Numbered from the stretch's first letter, positions 17,001 to 26,571 are shown. The stretch is DNA of 49,344 bases from Bacteroidota bacterium (GCA_013298895.1 JAAFJM010000022.1:1-49344), one strand, 5' to 3'. Numbers and translations: made by a program. Notes: generated by a model not told the origin, from the letters alone.

Positions 17001-19710
17001 TAGTACTATTTAAAATACCAGTCAAATTTAGATTATAATAATCAACCGAATTGCAAAAATTATCAGTAATGGTATTACGTAAACTCATATCGGTTGAAGG
17101 CATGGAGTTAATGGTTAAAGCATTGGTTTTAACGCCAGAATAACTTACCCCATCAGCCAAAGCCGTGAAAGTACCCTTTGATGGTTGATTATACCATTGA
17201 TAACTTAAACCACTATTACCAACTATAACTTGCACTGTGGTTGAAACACCAGCGCAAATAGGCACCGCACCCGAACTGCTAGCCGCAGGTAATTGCCCAT
17301 AAATTTTTATATCGTTGTATAGTTGAAGTACATTACCTGCTTTTAAGGTTGAAGTAATTCTAACATCATCTATTAATCCTTCAAAAAACTGGTTATTTCC
17401 AGTAGTATTTACGTTTTGCAAAGTTGTGTTTAAATAACCATTTCCAATTTTAAAAATATTAGATGTACCTATTTGCAATGCTGCTGAGGTCATACTTCCC
17501 ACTTCTACTCCATCAAGGTAAATAATTTGTTTACCCAAAGCTGCACTATATGTCCAAGCTGCATGATGCCAATTGGTATCCATAACAATACCTGAAGAAT
17601 AAATAGGACCGCCACTTCCAGGATAAACATAACCTGATAAACGACCTGTTGAATCCAAGTATAAAATTGGATTCCATGAACCAGGACTTGCTATTTGAAA
17701 ACCAATCAAGCTCATGGCTTTTTTATTTAAATTAGCTCTTTTAAACCAAACCGATACACCATTATTGTTGCCTGAAATCATACTACCAGTAACTTCAATA
17801 ACGGATGATGTACCATTGAAAACGGCCGCTTTGTTATTTACACCATATCTATCTTTTCCATAAGTAATTGCGGTTGCAACACCATTTTGAGTAGTTGCAA
17901 GTTCATTTAAAACATTGCCATCTAATGGATAACTAAAGTTTGTGGTATAACCAGTTAATGTAGTTAAAGTAATTTTCTTAGACCATTTTTCACCACAACT
18001 ATTTGAAACTTTGCATTGATAAATACCCGCTGTAGTATTATTAATATTATTGAAGGTATCGGCTACCAACAACACGCCATTTCTATACCATTGGTATTTT
18101 AAAGGCATGGTTAACGATGTAGCAACTGCAGTTACATTTATTTTACAGCTTTCAATATTATCAGCACTATTTATGTTTAAGTTAATAATACATGGTTCAC
18201 CAACATATCTAGCTAATACTGTATTGGTAGCAGTGGCATTTAATAAAGGCAAATTAGGACTCAATTTTGTGCTATCTATATTATGCGTGCTAACATAAGT
18301 TCCAGCAACATAAACTGAGGTTGAATCAGTTGACACAATTCCTGTAAAACCATCACTGCTGTTAGCTGTATTTTGAAAAACACCCGCATACTCTAAATTT
18401 AAATCAGTGTTATATTTTGCAAAGTACGAATCGAAAGTAGTAGCAACACGAATATAAGTTGAAGTAGGATTTCTATCAAAATCAAAAGTTCCATTGGCAG
18501 CACCAGAAAAATAATAACCATTCTTTTTATCAATATAGAAACCATTTACATACATGTTTGGATAACCATCAATGCTATCAATAACCATTCTAGGCTGCTT
18601 GTTTCCTGCAATTAAAGTACCATTTGTTGCATTATAATGAGCTAAATACACACTATACAAACCAGTAGGTAAACGTTTTGAAATAAAACTATAAACACCT
18701 AGTGGATGAGGATCTAAATCAACATTGGTAGCCCAATTAGATTGATAAGCTACAGCTAATTCGTTATTACTGTTAAATGCTAAACGCATATTTGAATTAG
18801 TAGTTCCCACTGCAAGTGGACAAGTCCATAATACATTAAAGTTTGTTGCATTATAAGTTACTATACATTGAGGACCAGTTTCGTTAAAAGCAGTACTATT
18901 GCCTTGGTTAAAGTTTGTTGAACCATTTAACTCTACTGCCCAATACAAGGTATCATTACGCATTTTCATATCCCATGAATTACCAATTAAGCCGCCACCT
19001 ATAAATCTGTGGTTCAGGTAAGTTAAGTTTGCGGTAAGTCTAACCAAATAGTCAGCAGTTCCGCTTGAAGAACTATAGGTAGTTGGTGCTTGAAAACCTG
19101 TTGCAGGGTCTAAATCAATGCTACGTAAAATAGAACCGGTTACACCAAAACGACCACGAACAACCACATTTTCATTTCTATCAAATACGCAACTGAGCAT
19201 ATCGTTAGCTACCGAACCTCCGTTATTTCCATCGTTTGGCAAACTGTAAGAATTTAACAAAGTTCCATTGTTATTAATAGTTGCCATATATCCCCCACCT
19301 GAACCCGCAAATAAAGTACTGCTGGTATAACCTCCAACCAAAACTACTTTTCCTCCTGCTGATACATCAAAAAAATTACAAGTTCCTGCCGAAATAGAAG
19401 TAACCCAAACCAATTCTTTATTAGGAGTGTATTTAGCAATATAAATTCCTATTGGGGTGGTTGAAGTTGTTGCACTTGGATCAAAATCGGCATTGCCACC
19501 CGTTTGACCAACCATGTAAAGATTGCCTAAACTATCGGTTTTTACACCTTTGTTTAAAGCATTAATAAGGCCAAAACTCCATGCATGTTCTGGTGTTTTT
19601 GATTGCGCTATTAAACCATTAAAGTTAAAAATAGCATAAAGTATAAAGGCAACTTTTATGGCTTCATACTTTATTTTTAGTTTGAAATTTGTTCTGTTTA
19701 TATTGTTCAT
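14002..19710 (-). CDS. Giant Ig-like/LamG surface protein with T9SS sorting domain
   Basis: This 1902-aa protein starts at the ATG at 19710; the in-frame upstream TTG is less likely. It has a long N-terminus with a Sec signal ending LIAQ. Order of parts: an SBBP-like beta-propeller region (about 35-500, with GNLYMVGQTGG and KTPEHAW repeats); an Ig-like domain; a LamG/concanavalin-like domain (about 590-800); three Ig-like domains; a second LamG (about 1070-1275); then five more Ig-like domains with the typical YxWKKNG...NNDTL...YxC pattern. An ICNGETFTFKGNTL repeat, a further Ig-like unit and a T9SS type-A sorting domain (last 70 residues, from IYPNP to KFVKQ) complete it. It is probably exported by T9SS and displayed on the cell surface as an adhesin. 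Confidence 0.9.
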   Translation of the reverse strand: MNNINRTNFKLKIKYEAIKVAFILYAIFNFNGLIAQSKTPEHAWSFGLINALNKGVKTDSLGNLYMVGQTGGNADFDPSATTSTTPIGIYIAKYTPNKELVWVTSISAGTCNFFDVSAGGKVVLVGGYTSSTLFAGSGGGYMATINNNGTLLNSYSLPNDGNNGGSVANDMLSCVFDRNENVVVRGRFGVTGSILRSIDLDPATGFQAPTTYSSSSGTADYLVRLTANLTYLNHRFIGGGLIGNSWDMKMRNDTLYWAVELNGSTNFNQGNSTAFNETGPQCIVTYNATNFNVLWTCPLAVGTTNSNMRLAFNSNNELAVAYQSNWATNVDLDPHPLGVYSFISKRLPTGLYSVYLAHYNATNGTLIAGNKQPRMVIDSIDGYPNMYVNGFYIDKKNGYYFSGAANGTFDFDRNPTSTYIRVATTFDSYFAKYNTDLNLEYAGVFQNTANSSDGFTGIVSTDSTSVYVAGTYVSTHNIDSTKLSPNLPLLNATATNTVLARYVGEPCIINLNINSADNIESCKINVTAVATSLTMPLKYQWYRNGVLLVADTFNNINNTTAGIYQCKVSNSCGEKWSKKITLTTLTGYTTNFSYPLDGNVLNELATTQNGVATAITYGKDRYGVNNKAAVFNGTSSVIEVTGSMISGNNNGVSVWFKRANLNKKAMSLIGFQIASPGSWNPILYLDSTGRLSGYVYPGSGGPIYSSGIVMDTNWHHAAWTYSAALGKQIIYLDGVEVGSMTSAALQIGTSNIFKIGNGYLNTTLQNVNTTGNNQFFEGLIDDVRITSTLKAGNVLQLYNDIKIYGQLPAASSSGAVPICAGVSTTVQVIVGNSGLSYQWYNQPSKGTFTALADGVSYSGVKTNALTINSMPSTDMSLRNTITDNFCNSVDYYNLNLTGILNSTIVNQPLNQTACVGETAMFTINVAGGQSYVWKKNGVVIPNSNNDTLILTNITTSDFTSYTCEVTGCNSVIINSNAATLTAAAATITTNTTVSNSLVCLGSSVYFFVGAQNAASYQWKKNNVNIPNSNNDTLFINSVQSSDVANYTCEITGCSNNVLVSGAATFTITTNFATTNLVSYWKFDNNLTPTVGTNTFTPTNTSFAYTTDRANITNKAVMLTATNNALVLASPVTTDNVSVSLWYKRVANSSGEAIIGSNSANYGDMLFINGSGILGYQVGGSGFQSLGVTVTNGWHHFVVTKAGTTTKIYLDGNNITIPTTIVAPPVMGSGASNTQINRFGNTAPIYNTNGAKGTFDEIRIYSSVLTATQVSALFQMAEFNSISGFGAVCLGSTASASVNVTAGSNVTYQWLKNGSPIQGANAATYTVNNVQATDTGSYSCLIGLSTACAGVYSTNINLSIIQSNLAITSHPNNQNICPLQENQFISFQVTATGSNLTYQWKKNGINIPNAFNSIYGVNIANVVNNDSFTVMVSNGCSSILSNVALVKFIDALQITSQPTNLNICPNANALFVIKTNGQNATYVWQKNGVSIPNSNNDSLLLTNVTTADAANYRVIMNYTCGNVISNTVTLSISNSTQITSQPVSQTVCTSQGFNFSVTAAGDSLKYQWKLNGNNIAGANSSTFSKTLVNAADSGNYTVSISGTCGSQNSSVVKLSIVNSINILTQPSAVNSCQGTVSYLSLVASGNNNNYTWFKNGTAVANSNNDTLYFNSLSNSDAGNYICEVTSSCGTVNSTIAAVSVKAKSVFNFNKTICNGETFTFKGNTLTQSGTYIDTTSNAVGCDSIITLNLTVNAPLTVSINNNQNTLTATAGFNKYQWYLNNVIIAGAINANHTAVANGDYIVKVKDATNCEATSNTLVIQNVGLETLNPFIFTIYPNPVAKTLSIEKNVEIIDIQIFALSGSLVKNAVLTNNTIAVDDLTSGIYLIKVTDNNGYSLTRKFVKQ

Positions 19711-19898
19711 AATAATTGTATTACTGCACAAATATTTATGGTTAGCTTTTAAGCACTTCCAACTATTTTAGTAGTTTATACTAATGCCTTTTTTGATTTG
19801 ACAAAACCTTATTTGAAAGTTTTACAAATAGTACCTACATTAATAAACATTACATAACATCTTTATTTATAAACTTATACAATAGTTATAAAAATAAA

Positions 19899-19926
19899 AA
19901 AGCCCAACCTTTTCGGTTGAGCCTTT
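19899..19926 (-). terminator. Intrinsic terminator of the 503-aa LamG/T9SS gene
   Basis: On the minus strand a GGCTCAACC / GGTTGGGC stem, with one G-T pair and a short A-rich loop, is followed by TTTTTTATTTT. It lies 24 bp past the stop codon. Nearly the same hairpin follows the neighbouring paralogue at 21587. Confidence 0.8.
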
Positions 19927-19950
19927 TATATGAAAACGAACTACTAACTT

Positions 19951-21462
19951 TTACTCTTTAATAAATTTATTGGTGTATAAATTTCCAAAAACATCCTTGG
20001 TTTGAAGTATATAAATACCTCCTAATAAATTACCAATTTCTATTGAATTATTTTTTATATCAACTTCGATAATTTGTCCTAAATTATTTATTATAACTGC
20101 TGTTTTAACTTCCTTTTCACTAATTATTTGCAAAATAGTACTTGCAGGATTTGGGTAAACACTTACTTTGTTTATTGTTAATTCATTAATACTTGTTGTT
20201 TTGGCAGCAATTGTGAACTCAACGGTATCAGCGCAAGTTAGTCTTGTTTCTGGACCATCTTTTGGTATGCCTATTGGTGTTATAATGGCTTTATATTTAC
20301 CTGCACATAATGCAGCAATGCTATCGGGATTTCTGGCAAATGTTCCAAAATTGGTTGGTCCTTCTAAATACATTAATTCTAAACGGCCTGTAAATCTAAC
20401 AGGCTGACCTTGAACAGATACTGATACACTTAATTTCACCTTACCATTACAACTATTTAATGAACTGGCATCAAAAGTTTCAATAGTAGTTGTTAAGTCT
20501 ACATCGCATGGTGGTGGAGGCTGCACACCAATTGTAAATGATTTAGATTCAGAACAACCACTAACGCCCACCAAACTCAATGTATAATTTCCTGCTTCTA
20601 AACTATCAATAAAAAAGTTATTTGCATTATTAATGGTAAATTGTTTTGGAATTGTTGAATTAGGAACAGTTAAATTTGCTATAATTGGATAAACTGGACC
20701 ACTGATAGAAAACATAGCTTGTCCATCATTTTTGCCAGCAACACTCACATTTGTTGAATTTCTAAAGAAAAAGAAGTAATTGTTACAACTACTTCCAGTG
20801 TTAGCTAATTGCGTTTTTTCTACTCCTGATAAAACACGATTATAAAAATACAAATCATCAATTAAACGTTCACTATCTGAATTAAAGAATCCATCAATTC
20901 CACAAAATAATTTCAACATATTTCCACTGGTCTTTAAATTAATGGTAAAAGCATCAATCATAGTATTACCTTCATAAATTTGAAGCTCACTTCCATTGTA
21001 GGTTAATATGATATGGCGCCATTTTCCATTACCAGTTGTAGTATATGCTGATCTTGAGGCTAATTTAAAATCTGCAATAATTTGATTATTGTTAGTACTA
21101 ACTATAAATGCTTTGTCTGAAGAATCGCTTCCAAAACTAAACCATGTAACATTATCGCCAGGGCGGCAATACATCCAAAAAGAAATGGTAAAAGATGAAA
21201 TTCCTTGAGGAATATTTGTTGAATTTCCAATACCACTAACCGATGGTCCATTACCATAAATACTGTACAAAGCACCATTGGCATTTCCAAATCTGTCTCT
21301 TCCAAAATGAACATATTCGTTTGAATCTAAATCAACCCCTGTTGAAATTTCATTGTTTAAATTTCCATCAAAATTCCACCTGTTAACAAGACCAATTGTT
21401 GGTACTTGCGCAAAGGATTGTAAAGTTACTAAAAGCAATATTGCTATAAAATTTTTTTTCAT
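19951..21462 (-). CDS. LamG-domain protein with T9SS C-terminal sorting domain
   Basis: This 503-aa exported protein has a Sec signal (1-18, ending SFAQ). A LamG/concanavalin A-like lectin fold follows (about 24-225: LVNRWNFDGNLNNE at its start and WRHIILTYNGSELQIYEG in its centre). Next come an SprB-like or PKD-like beta region (about 235-320) and a second beta domain (325-425). The T9SS type-A sorting domain covers about 433-503 (SVYPNPASTILQI to NKFIKE). It is probably secreted or surface-anchored. It is a paralogue of the next gene, with which it shares LamG and sorting regions and a nearly identical 3' end including terminator. The ligand is unknown. Confidence 0.85.
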   Translation of the reverse strand: MKKNFIAILLLVTLQSFAQVPTIGLVNRWNFDGNLNNEISTGVDLDSNEYVHFGRDRFGNANGALYSIYGNGPSVSGIGNSTNIPQGISSFTISFWMYCRPGDNVTWFSFGSDSSDKAFIVSTNNNQIIADFKLASRSAYTTTGNGKWRHIILTYNGSELQIYEGNTMIDAFTINLKTSGNMLKLFCGIDGFFNSDSERLIDDLYFYNRVLSGVEKTQLANTGSSCNNYFFFFRNSTNVSVAGKNDGQAMFSISGPVYPIIANLTVPNSTIPKQFTINNANNFFIDSLEAGNYTLSLVGVSGCSESKSFTIGVQPPPPCDVDLTTTIETFDASSLNSCNGKVKLSVSVSVQGQPVRFTGRLELMYLEGPTNFGTFARNPDSIAALCAGKYKAIITPIGIPKDGPETRLTCADTVEFTIAAKTTSINELTINKVSVYPNPASTILQIISEKEVKTAVIINNLGQIIEVDIKNNSIEIGNLLGGIYILQTKDVFGNLYTNKFIKE

Positions 21463-21586
21463 GTTTTTGCTGTTTTAAAGCCACAAATTTGAAAAACATA
21501 ACTTTTTATTTGCTGTAATTTTTTACAAAACACAGTTTTGATTTGACTAAAAGCAAAATTTCATGAGCAATAATTATTAAACAAAA

Positions 21587-21613
21587 AAAGCCCAACCTTT
21601 CGGTTGAGCCTTC
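21587..21613 (-). terminator. Intrinsic terminator of the 320-aa LamG/T9SS gene
   Basis: The same GGCTCAACC / GGTTGGGC hairpin as at 19899, with a loop one base shorter, runs into TTTTTTT on the minus strand about 25 bp after the stop codon. Confidence 0.8.
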
Positions 21614-21637
21614 TATATGAAAACGAACTACTAACTT

Positions 21638-22600
21638 TTACTCCTTAATAAATTTACTGATATACATTTTCCCTAAATTATCTATTGCCTGAAAGGTATA
21701 AACACCTGTATTTAAGGCACTAATTTCTACAGTATTATTTTTTATATCAACCTCAGTAATTTGACCTAAATTATTGATGATAACAGCTGATTTTATTTCA
21801 TTATTGCTTACTATTTGCAATACATTTTGAGCAGGATTTGGATAAATTTTAAAACTATTTACAGGATTAGTTTTCGTAACTGATGTATTACCTGTAGTAG
21901 CCGTAAATAACTGCGTAATTTCTGTTGTACTTAAAGCTTTATTGTAAATAGCCAAATCATCAAAAAGCCCATTGTAATCAGATCCATAAACTTGTTCTGT
22001 GTTTGCTTTAGAAAAATCAATTACACCCACTTTAGTTTTACTTTCTAATAAAGTATTATTCATAAATAATTTTATATCCGTTCCATCATAAGTTAAAACC
22101 AGATGTGTCCAAACATTATTAATCAAGGCCAAATCAGTTAACTTACCAACTTTATAAATAACACCATCAATTCCTATTTGACCATACACTTCAGACTTTA
22201 AAGGATTATCTTTATTGTTAACCAAACCCAGTGTAAATGCATTAAAAGTGTTATCTAAATTTCCTTGTTTAGCCAAAATTGGATAATATCCACAATTAGC
22301 AATATTGGGCATAATCCAAACACTAATTGAAATGTTATTGGGCTTAGTTGCTGGATAGGTTGATGCATCTAAAGAAAGTTTTAAAGCGCCATTTATATTA
22401 AATGCACTTTCTGACCTATCTTGTCTATCAGAAACAAAACTACCAACTTCTATATCCGATCGAGTTAAAGGAATATTATTATTTGATAAGAAACTACTTT
22501 CAAATCCCCAAAATCCAACCAAACCGTTAGTTGGATAATTTTGCCCAAAAAGGCTTGCTGATGCACAAATTGCAAATACTGTTGTAATTATTTTTTTCAT
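21638..22600 (-). CDS. LamG-domain protein with T9SS C-terminal sorting domain
   Basis: This 320-aa protein has a signal peptide (1-19, ending LFGQ) and one LamG/concanavalin A-like domain (about 24-235; GLVGFWGFESS at the start, NNVWTHLVLTYDGTDIKLFMN in the core, LFDDLAIYNKALS near its end). A short linker leads to a T9SS type-A sorting domain (about 250-320, KIYPNPAQNVLQI to SKFIKE). It is the minimal form of the surface proteins in this island. Order on the minus strand is this gene, the 503-aa paralogue, then the giant adhesin; each has its own terminator, so they are transcribed separately. Carbohydrate or protein binding is inferred from the fold. Confidence 0.87.
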   Translation of the reverse strand: MKKIITTVFAICASASLFGQNYPTNGLVGFWGFESSFLSNNNIPLTRSDIEVGSFVSDRQDRSESAFNINGALKLSLDASTYPATKPNNISISVWIMPNIANCGYYPILAKQGNLDNTFNAFTLGLVNNKDNPLKSEVYGQIGIDGVIYKVGKLTDLALINNVWTHLVLTYDGTDIKLFMNNTLLESKTKVGVIDFSKANTEQVYGSDYNGLFDDLAIYNKALSTTEITQLFTATTGNTSVTKTNPVNSFKIYPNPAQNVLQIVSNNEIKSAVIINNLGQITEVDIKNNTVEISALNTGVYTFQAIDNLGKMYISKFIKE

Positions 22601-22846
22601 TTTTTTATTTTTTTATGATGCAAAGTTGTTACAAATGCGGTTGTGAATTTTTATATAATTTACTAACTCTTTTTTTGATTTGACAAAACCTTAAATGGTC
22701 AAATAAAAACACAAATAACTGAAATTCAATTTACTACAAAATAACAAAACCATTACTTTACTTTTATTTATGCAATTCCTATACTTTACATTTTACTAAA
22801 GCGCCTTTTCATTTTACCAAATATTATGGTTACTGATAACAAATTG

Positions 22847-22854
22847 TACATTTG
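22847..22854 (+). promoter_or_regulatory. Candidate -7 element of the sensor kinase gene
   Basis: TACATTTG, an exact TAnnTTTG match, ends 8 bp before the kinase ATG at 22863. The transcript would have a very short leader or none. No clear -33 TTG was found. Confidence 0.45.
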
Positions 22855-22862
22855 AAATACTA

Positions 22863-25763
22863 ATGAAAATTAAGTATTGCATATTTTATATTTTATGTTG
22901 TGTAGCTAAATTCAATTTTGCACAACAACCAGTATTTAAGCACATAAATAAATACAATGGCCTTCCTTCAAATACCATTTATGATATGAAAGAAGACAGC
23001 AATGGATTTATATGGCTAGGGACTGAAAAGGGCTTGGTTCGTTTTGATGGTAAAAACACAGTGGTTTATACCCATTCAAAAATGAACGGAACAGCAGTTT
23101 CTAATTTAATAATTGATGGAATTGGACGAATTTGGTGTCAAAATTTTAATGGTCAACATTTTTATGTATTAAACGATTCGATGGTTTATCCTGAACTAAA
23201 AATTACAGGGACTTTTAACCTAACTTACATAAACGAACAAAATGATATTTTTTTAACTTCTAATAATATGTTGTTCATTTACGACAAAAACTTAAGGTTA
23301 AAAGATAGCATTGTTATTAACAATTTTGCCAATTCGTTTTTATTTAAAAACAACTACTACGTTGTTGAAAATAATAAATTAATGAAACTATCTCAGAAAA
23401 AAAAAATAACAATAAAAGTATTTGATAATAGAAATGGTAAATCAGGAGCTGTTTTTGCAATAAATAAAAACCACGCTTTTGTTATTAATAAATCAAGCGA
23501 AGAAGCCAAGTTAATTCAATTATTTCCAGCCTATACCGAAACAAAATTATTTAAACAAACTGCTATTATACAAACTGCAAATATTACCAACGACTCGTTG
23601 CTTTGGATTAACACTACAGCTGGTTGCTATATTTACAATTTGCAATTAAAGCCATTACAATTTGACCAACCTTTATTTAAAAAAAACAGCATTTCAGCAG
23701 TAATTAAAGATAGAAATGGAGCTTATTGGATTAGTACTACCAATAACGGAATTTATATTATAGAAGATTTACATAGCAAACAATTTAACTTTAATAACGA
23801 AAACATAACTGCTATTAATAATATAAACCACCAAATTGTAGTAGGAACTAGTTCTGGAATGGTTGGTCAACTCAATTCAAAACACCAAGATTTTAAACAA
23901 ATATTTAAAGCCGATATTTTACATAGAGTAAATTTTATTAAATTCGATTCAATTAACAATAGATATATTATTGGGGCCGATAAAGTATACGGGTTACGTG
24001 ATGGGAATAAAGATTTCAATTTTAGTTTAGCTGTTAAAGACTTTTGCATAGGCCAAAACAATGAATATTTATTAGCCACATCATCTTCGTTGGCTAACAT
24101 AATTATACATAAACAGCAAAGTAATTGGAGTAATTATTTTATAAGTAAAAATAAAAGTAATGATTTTATTTCAGAAATTTTTGATTTAAAGGAATTTACC
24201 TCACGCACTAAAGCCATTGAAATTTCAACTGATTTTTCAACCATTTATACAGCAAGTGCAAAAGGCTTATTAAGCATTACCCAACAAAAAATTTCAGAAA
24301 TACAATTAAATGGTTCGCCTATTTCGGCTAGCGATTTATTTATACATAAAGACACTTTATATGCCAGCACATATAACCAAGGTGTACTAATGATTGTAAA
24401 TAATAAAGTGATAAAAACTTGGAATAATACCAATAGTATTATCAATCAAACCATTAGTAGAATTAGATACTGGCAGGGAAAATTATGGCTTATAAGCGAT
24501 AATAACTTATATACCATTAACCTATCAAATTTTGAACTTAAAAATCATTTTAAATCAAATTCTTTCTTTTACAATGAACTAAATGATATAGCCTTTAATA
24601 ATAATTTTTTATATGTAGCTAGTAATGAAGGTATTATACAGTCGCCTATTAATCAGGAACTTACAACACCTAGAGTACCTAACTTATTTATTGAAAGTAT
24701 AAAAGTTAATGATAAAGTACTTACTCAAACTGTACTTAATGATTTAAAATACAACCAAAACAATATAACCATTAACTTTGCTACACCTTGGTTTTCGAGC
24801 GAAAACAGACTCCAAATATTTTATAAAATTAATAATAGCGATTGGCAAGTATTTGAGAAAAGTGCTCGCTTGTTATCTCTTTCATCATTATCGCCAGGTA
24901 ATTATTTTATACAGTTTAAAACTTGTATAGATGGTCAATATTTTTCACCTATTGCCCATGTAACTTTCCAAATTTCGTATCCTATTTGGCAGCAAGTGTG
25001 GTTTTTACTCATTGTGTTTTTATTGTTAGCTGCTTTATTTTTTACAATTTATAAATACCGTTTAAAGCTTATAAACAGGCAGAGTAAACTAATTATTGAA
25101 AAAAATAAATTAGAAACCGATTTACAAAAATCAATGCTTTCTTCCATCAAATCGCAAATGAATCCTCATTTCATATTCAATGCGTTAAATACCATCCAAT
25201 CATATATTTACCTAAACGATAAAGAAAATGCTTCTAATTATTTGGCCCAATTCTCCATGTTAACCCGTAAAATATTGGATATGAGCAATAATGAAACAGT
25301 AACTTTGTCTGATGAAATTGAAACACTACAACTATATTTATCGCTCGAAAAAATGCGTTTTGAAGACAGTTTAAATTATGAAATAACCATTGCACCAACT
25401 TTAAAAGTTAACGATGTAAAAATTCCTTCTATGTTAATTCAACCCTACGTAGAAAATGCTTTAAAACACGGATTGTTGCATAAAAAAACAAATAGAAACT
25501 TAAGTATTACTTTTGAACAAGATTCTCAATTTTTAATAATAAAAGTGGAAGATAATGGAGTAGGACGAAAAAAAGCCAATGAACTGAACTCAATTAAAGA
25601 CCACAAGTTCAATTCCTTTTCGACCGAAGCTAACCAAAAAAGATTGACATTATTAAATAAACAAACTACTGAAATTGGAGTAAACACCATTGATAAATTT
25701 GATAAAAATGGCATTGCAGAAGGTACTTTAGTAATCCTAAAAATACCATTAACTGTTTTGTAA
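22863..25763 (+). CDS. Beta-propeller sensor histidine kinase (LytS-type)
   Basis: This 966-aa membrane kinase has a signal peptide (1-20, NFAQ). Its long periplasmic sensor is made of two-component-regulator propeller repeats (for example YDMKEDSNGFIWLGTEKGLVRFDG without a break at about 40-64) over about 30-640, then a Y_Y_Y-like beta domain (645-703). One transmembrane helix lies at about 712-735, then a coiled-coil linker. The LytS-type His_kinase domain has the phospho-acceptor His769 in SQMNPHFIFNA, and an HATPase domain has PYVENALKHG and VEDNGVGR. It lacks a separate HisKA dimerisation domain, as is usual for this class. Its partner is the LytTR regulator 67 bp downstream. Confidence 0.92.
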   Translation: MKIKYCIFYILCCVAKFNFAQQPVFKHINKYNGLPSNTIYDMKEDSNGFIWLGTEKGLVRFDGKNTVVYTHSKMNGTAVSNLIIDGIGRIWCQNFNGQHFYVLNDSMVYPELKITGTFNLTYINEQNDIFLTSNNMLFIYDKNLRLKDSIVINNFANSFLFKNNYYVVENNKLMKLSQKKKITIKVFDNRNGKSGAVFAINKNHAFVINKSSEEAKLIQLFPAYTETKLFKQTAIIQTANITNDSLLWINTTAGCYIYNLQLKPLQFDQPLFKKNSISAVIKDRNGAYWISTTNNGIYIIEDLHSKQFNFNNENITAINNINHQIVVGTSSGMVGQLNSKHQDFKQIFKADILHRVNFIKFDSINNRYIIGADKVYGLRDGNKDFNFSLAVKDFCIGQNNEYLLATSSSLANIIIHKQQSNWSNYFISKNKSNDFISEIFDLKEFTSRTKAIEISTDFSTIYTASAKGLLSITQQKISEIQLNGSPISASDLFIHKDTLYASTYNQGVLMIVNNKVIKTWNNTNSIINQTISRIRYWQGKLWLISDNNLYTINLSNFELKNHFKSNSFFYNELNDIAFNNNFLYVASNEGIIQSPINQELTTPRVPNLFIESIKVNDKVLTQTVLNDLKYNQNNITINFATPWFSSENRLQIFYKINNSDWQVFEKSARLLSLSSLSPGNYFIQFKTCIDGQYFSPIAHVTFQISYPIWQQVWFLLIVFLLLAALFFTIYKYRLKLINRQSKLIIEKNKLETDLQKSMLSSIKSQMNPHFIFNALNTIQSYIYLNDKENASNYLAQFSMLTRKILDMSNNETVTLSDEIETLQLYLSLEKMRFEDSLNYEITIAPTLKVNDVKIPSMLIQPYVENALKHGLLHKKTNRNLSITFEQDSQFLIIKVEDNGVGRKKANELNSIKDHKFNSFSTEANQKRLTLLNKQTTEIGVNTIDKFDKNGIAEGTLVILKIPLTVL

Positions 25764-25815
25764 AATCAAAAAACGCCTAAGTAAAACGTGCCTAAATTTT
25801 AATATACTTTGATTT

Positions 25816-25823
25816 TATATTTG
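25816..25823 (+). promoter_or_regulatory. Candidate -7 element of the LytTR regulator gene
   Basis: TATATTTG is an exact TAnnTTTG match ending 7 bp before the ATG at 25831. It suggests that the regulator can also be transcribed apart from the kinase, with a leaderless or nearly leaderless mRNA. Confidence 0.4.
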
Positions 25824-25830
25824 AAACCTA

Positions 25831-26571
25831 ATGAAAGCCATAATAATTGACGATGAAAACAAAGCAAGACAATTGCTAACAGCTATGCTTGCTAATTACT
25901 GCGCAGATGTAGAAATTTTGGCTGTTTGCGATGATTTACCAAATGGTGTTAAAGCCATAAAAAAACACCAACCAGAATTGGTATTTTTAGATATAGAAAT
26001 GCCAGGACATAGTGGATTAGAATTGATAGATTTTTTTGAGGCAGATGAAATAACCTTTGATATAATTTTTACTACTGCTTATAATCAATATGCCATTGAT
26101 GCATTTAAGTTACAAGCAGTTGATTATCTTTTAAAACCTATTATGTTTCAGCACTTAATTGATGCTGTAAACAGAGCAAAAAGTAAGCAAGAAAAAAATA
26201 ATTATACCTACCAATTACTAAAACACCAGTTGAGCAAAGAGGGTGCAAAAAAAATTGGTATTCCGCAGATGAATGGCATTAGGTTTTTAGAACCGGCTGA
26301 AGTTATTTATTTTAAAGGAGATAGAGCTTATACTGAAATTTATTTAAAAGATGGTTCTCAAATTTTAGCTAGTAGGAATTTAAAATATTTTGAAGACGTG
26401 TTAGCCAATCATTTGATGTTTTTTAGATGCCATAAATCGTATATTGTTAATACCAATTACATAACAGAGTATATTAAGTCGGATGGAGGCTATTTAGTAG
26501 TAAATAAAAACATACAAATAGGCGTATCAGGCGAAAAAATTAGCACTTTACTAGAAATGATTAATGCCTAG
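25831..26571 (+). CDS. LytTR-family response regulator
   Basis: This 246-aa protein has a receiver domain (1-120) with acidic residues D7/D8, phospho-acceptor D54 in LVFLDIEMPG, Thr82 and Lys102 in LLKPI. A LytTR DNA-binding domain covers about 140-243 (IRFLEPAEVIYFKGDRAY, then FFRCHKSYIVNTNYI). It is the expected partner of the propeller kinase just upstream. LytTR regulators bind direct repeats upstream of target promoters. The adjoining T9SS/LamG genes are possible targets, but no binding sites were identified. Confidence 0.93.
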   Translation: MKAIIIDDENKARQLLTAMLANYCADVEILAVCDDLPNGVKAIKKHQPELVFLDIEMPGHSGLELIDFFEADEITFDIIFTTAYNQYAIDAFKLQAVDYLLKPIMFQHLIDAVNRAKSKQEKNNYTYQLLKHQLSKEGAKKIGIPQMNGIRFLEPAEVIYFKGDRAYTEIYLKDGSQILASRNLKYFEDVLANHLMFFRCHKSYIVNTNYITEYIKSDGGYLVVNKNIQIGVSGEKISTLLEMINA

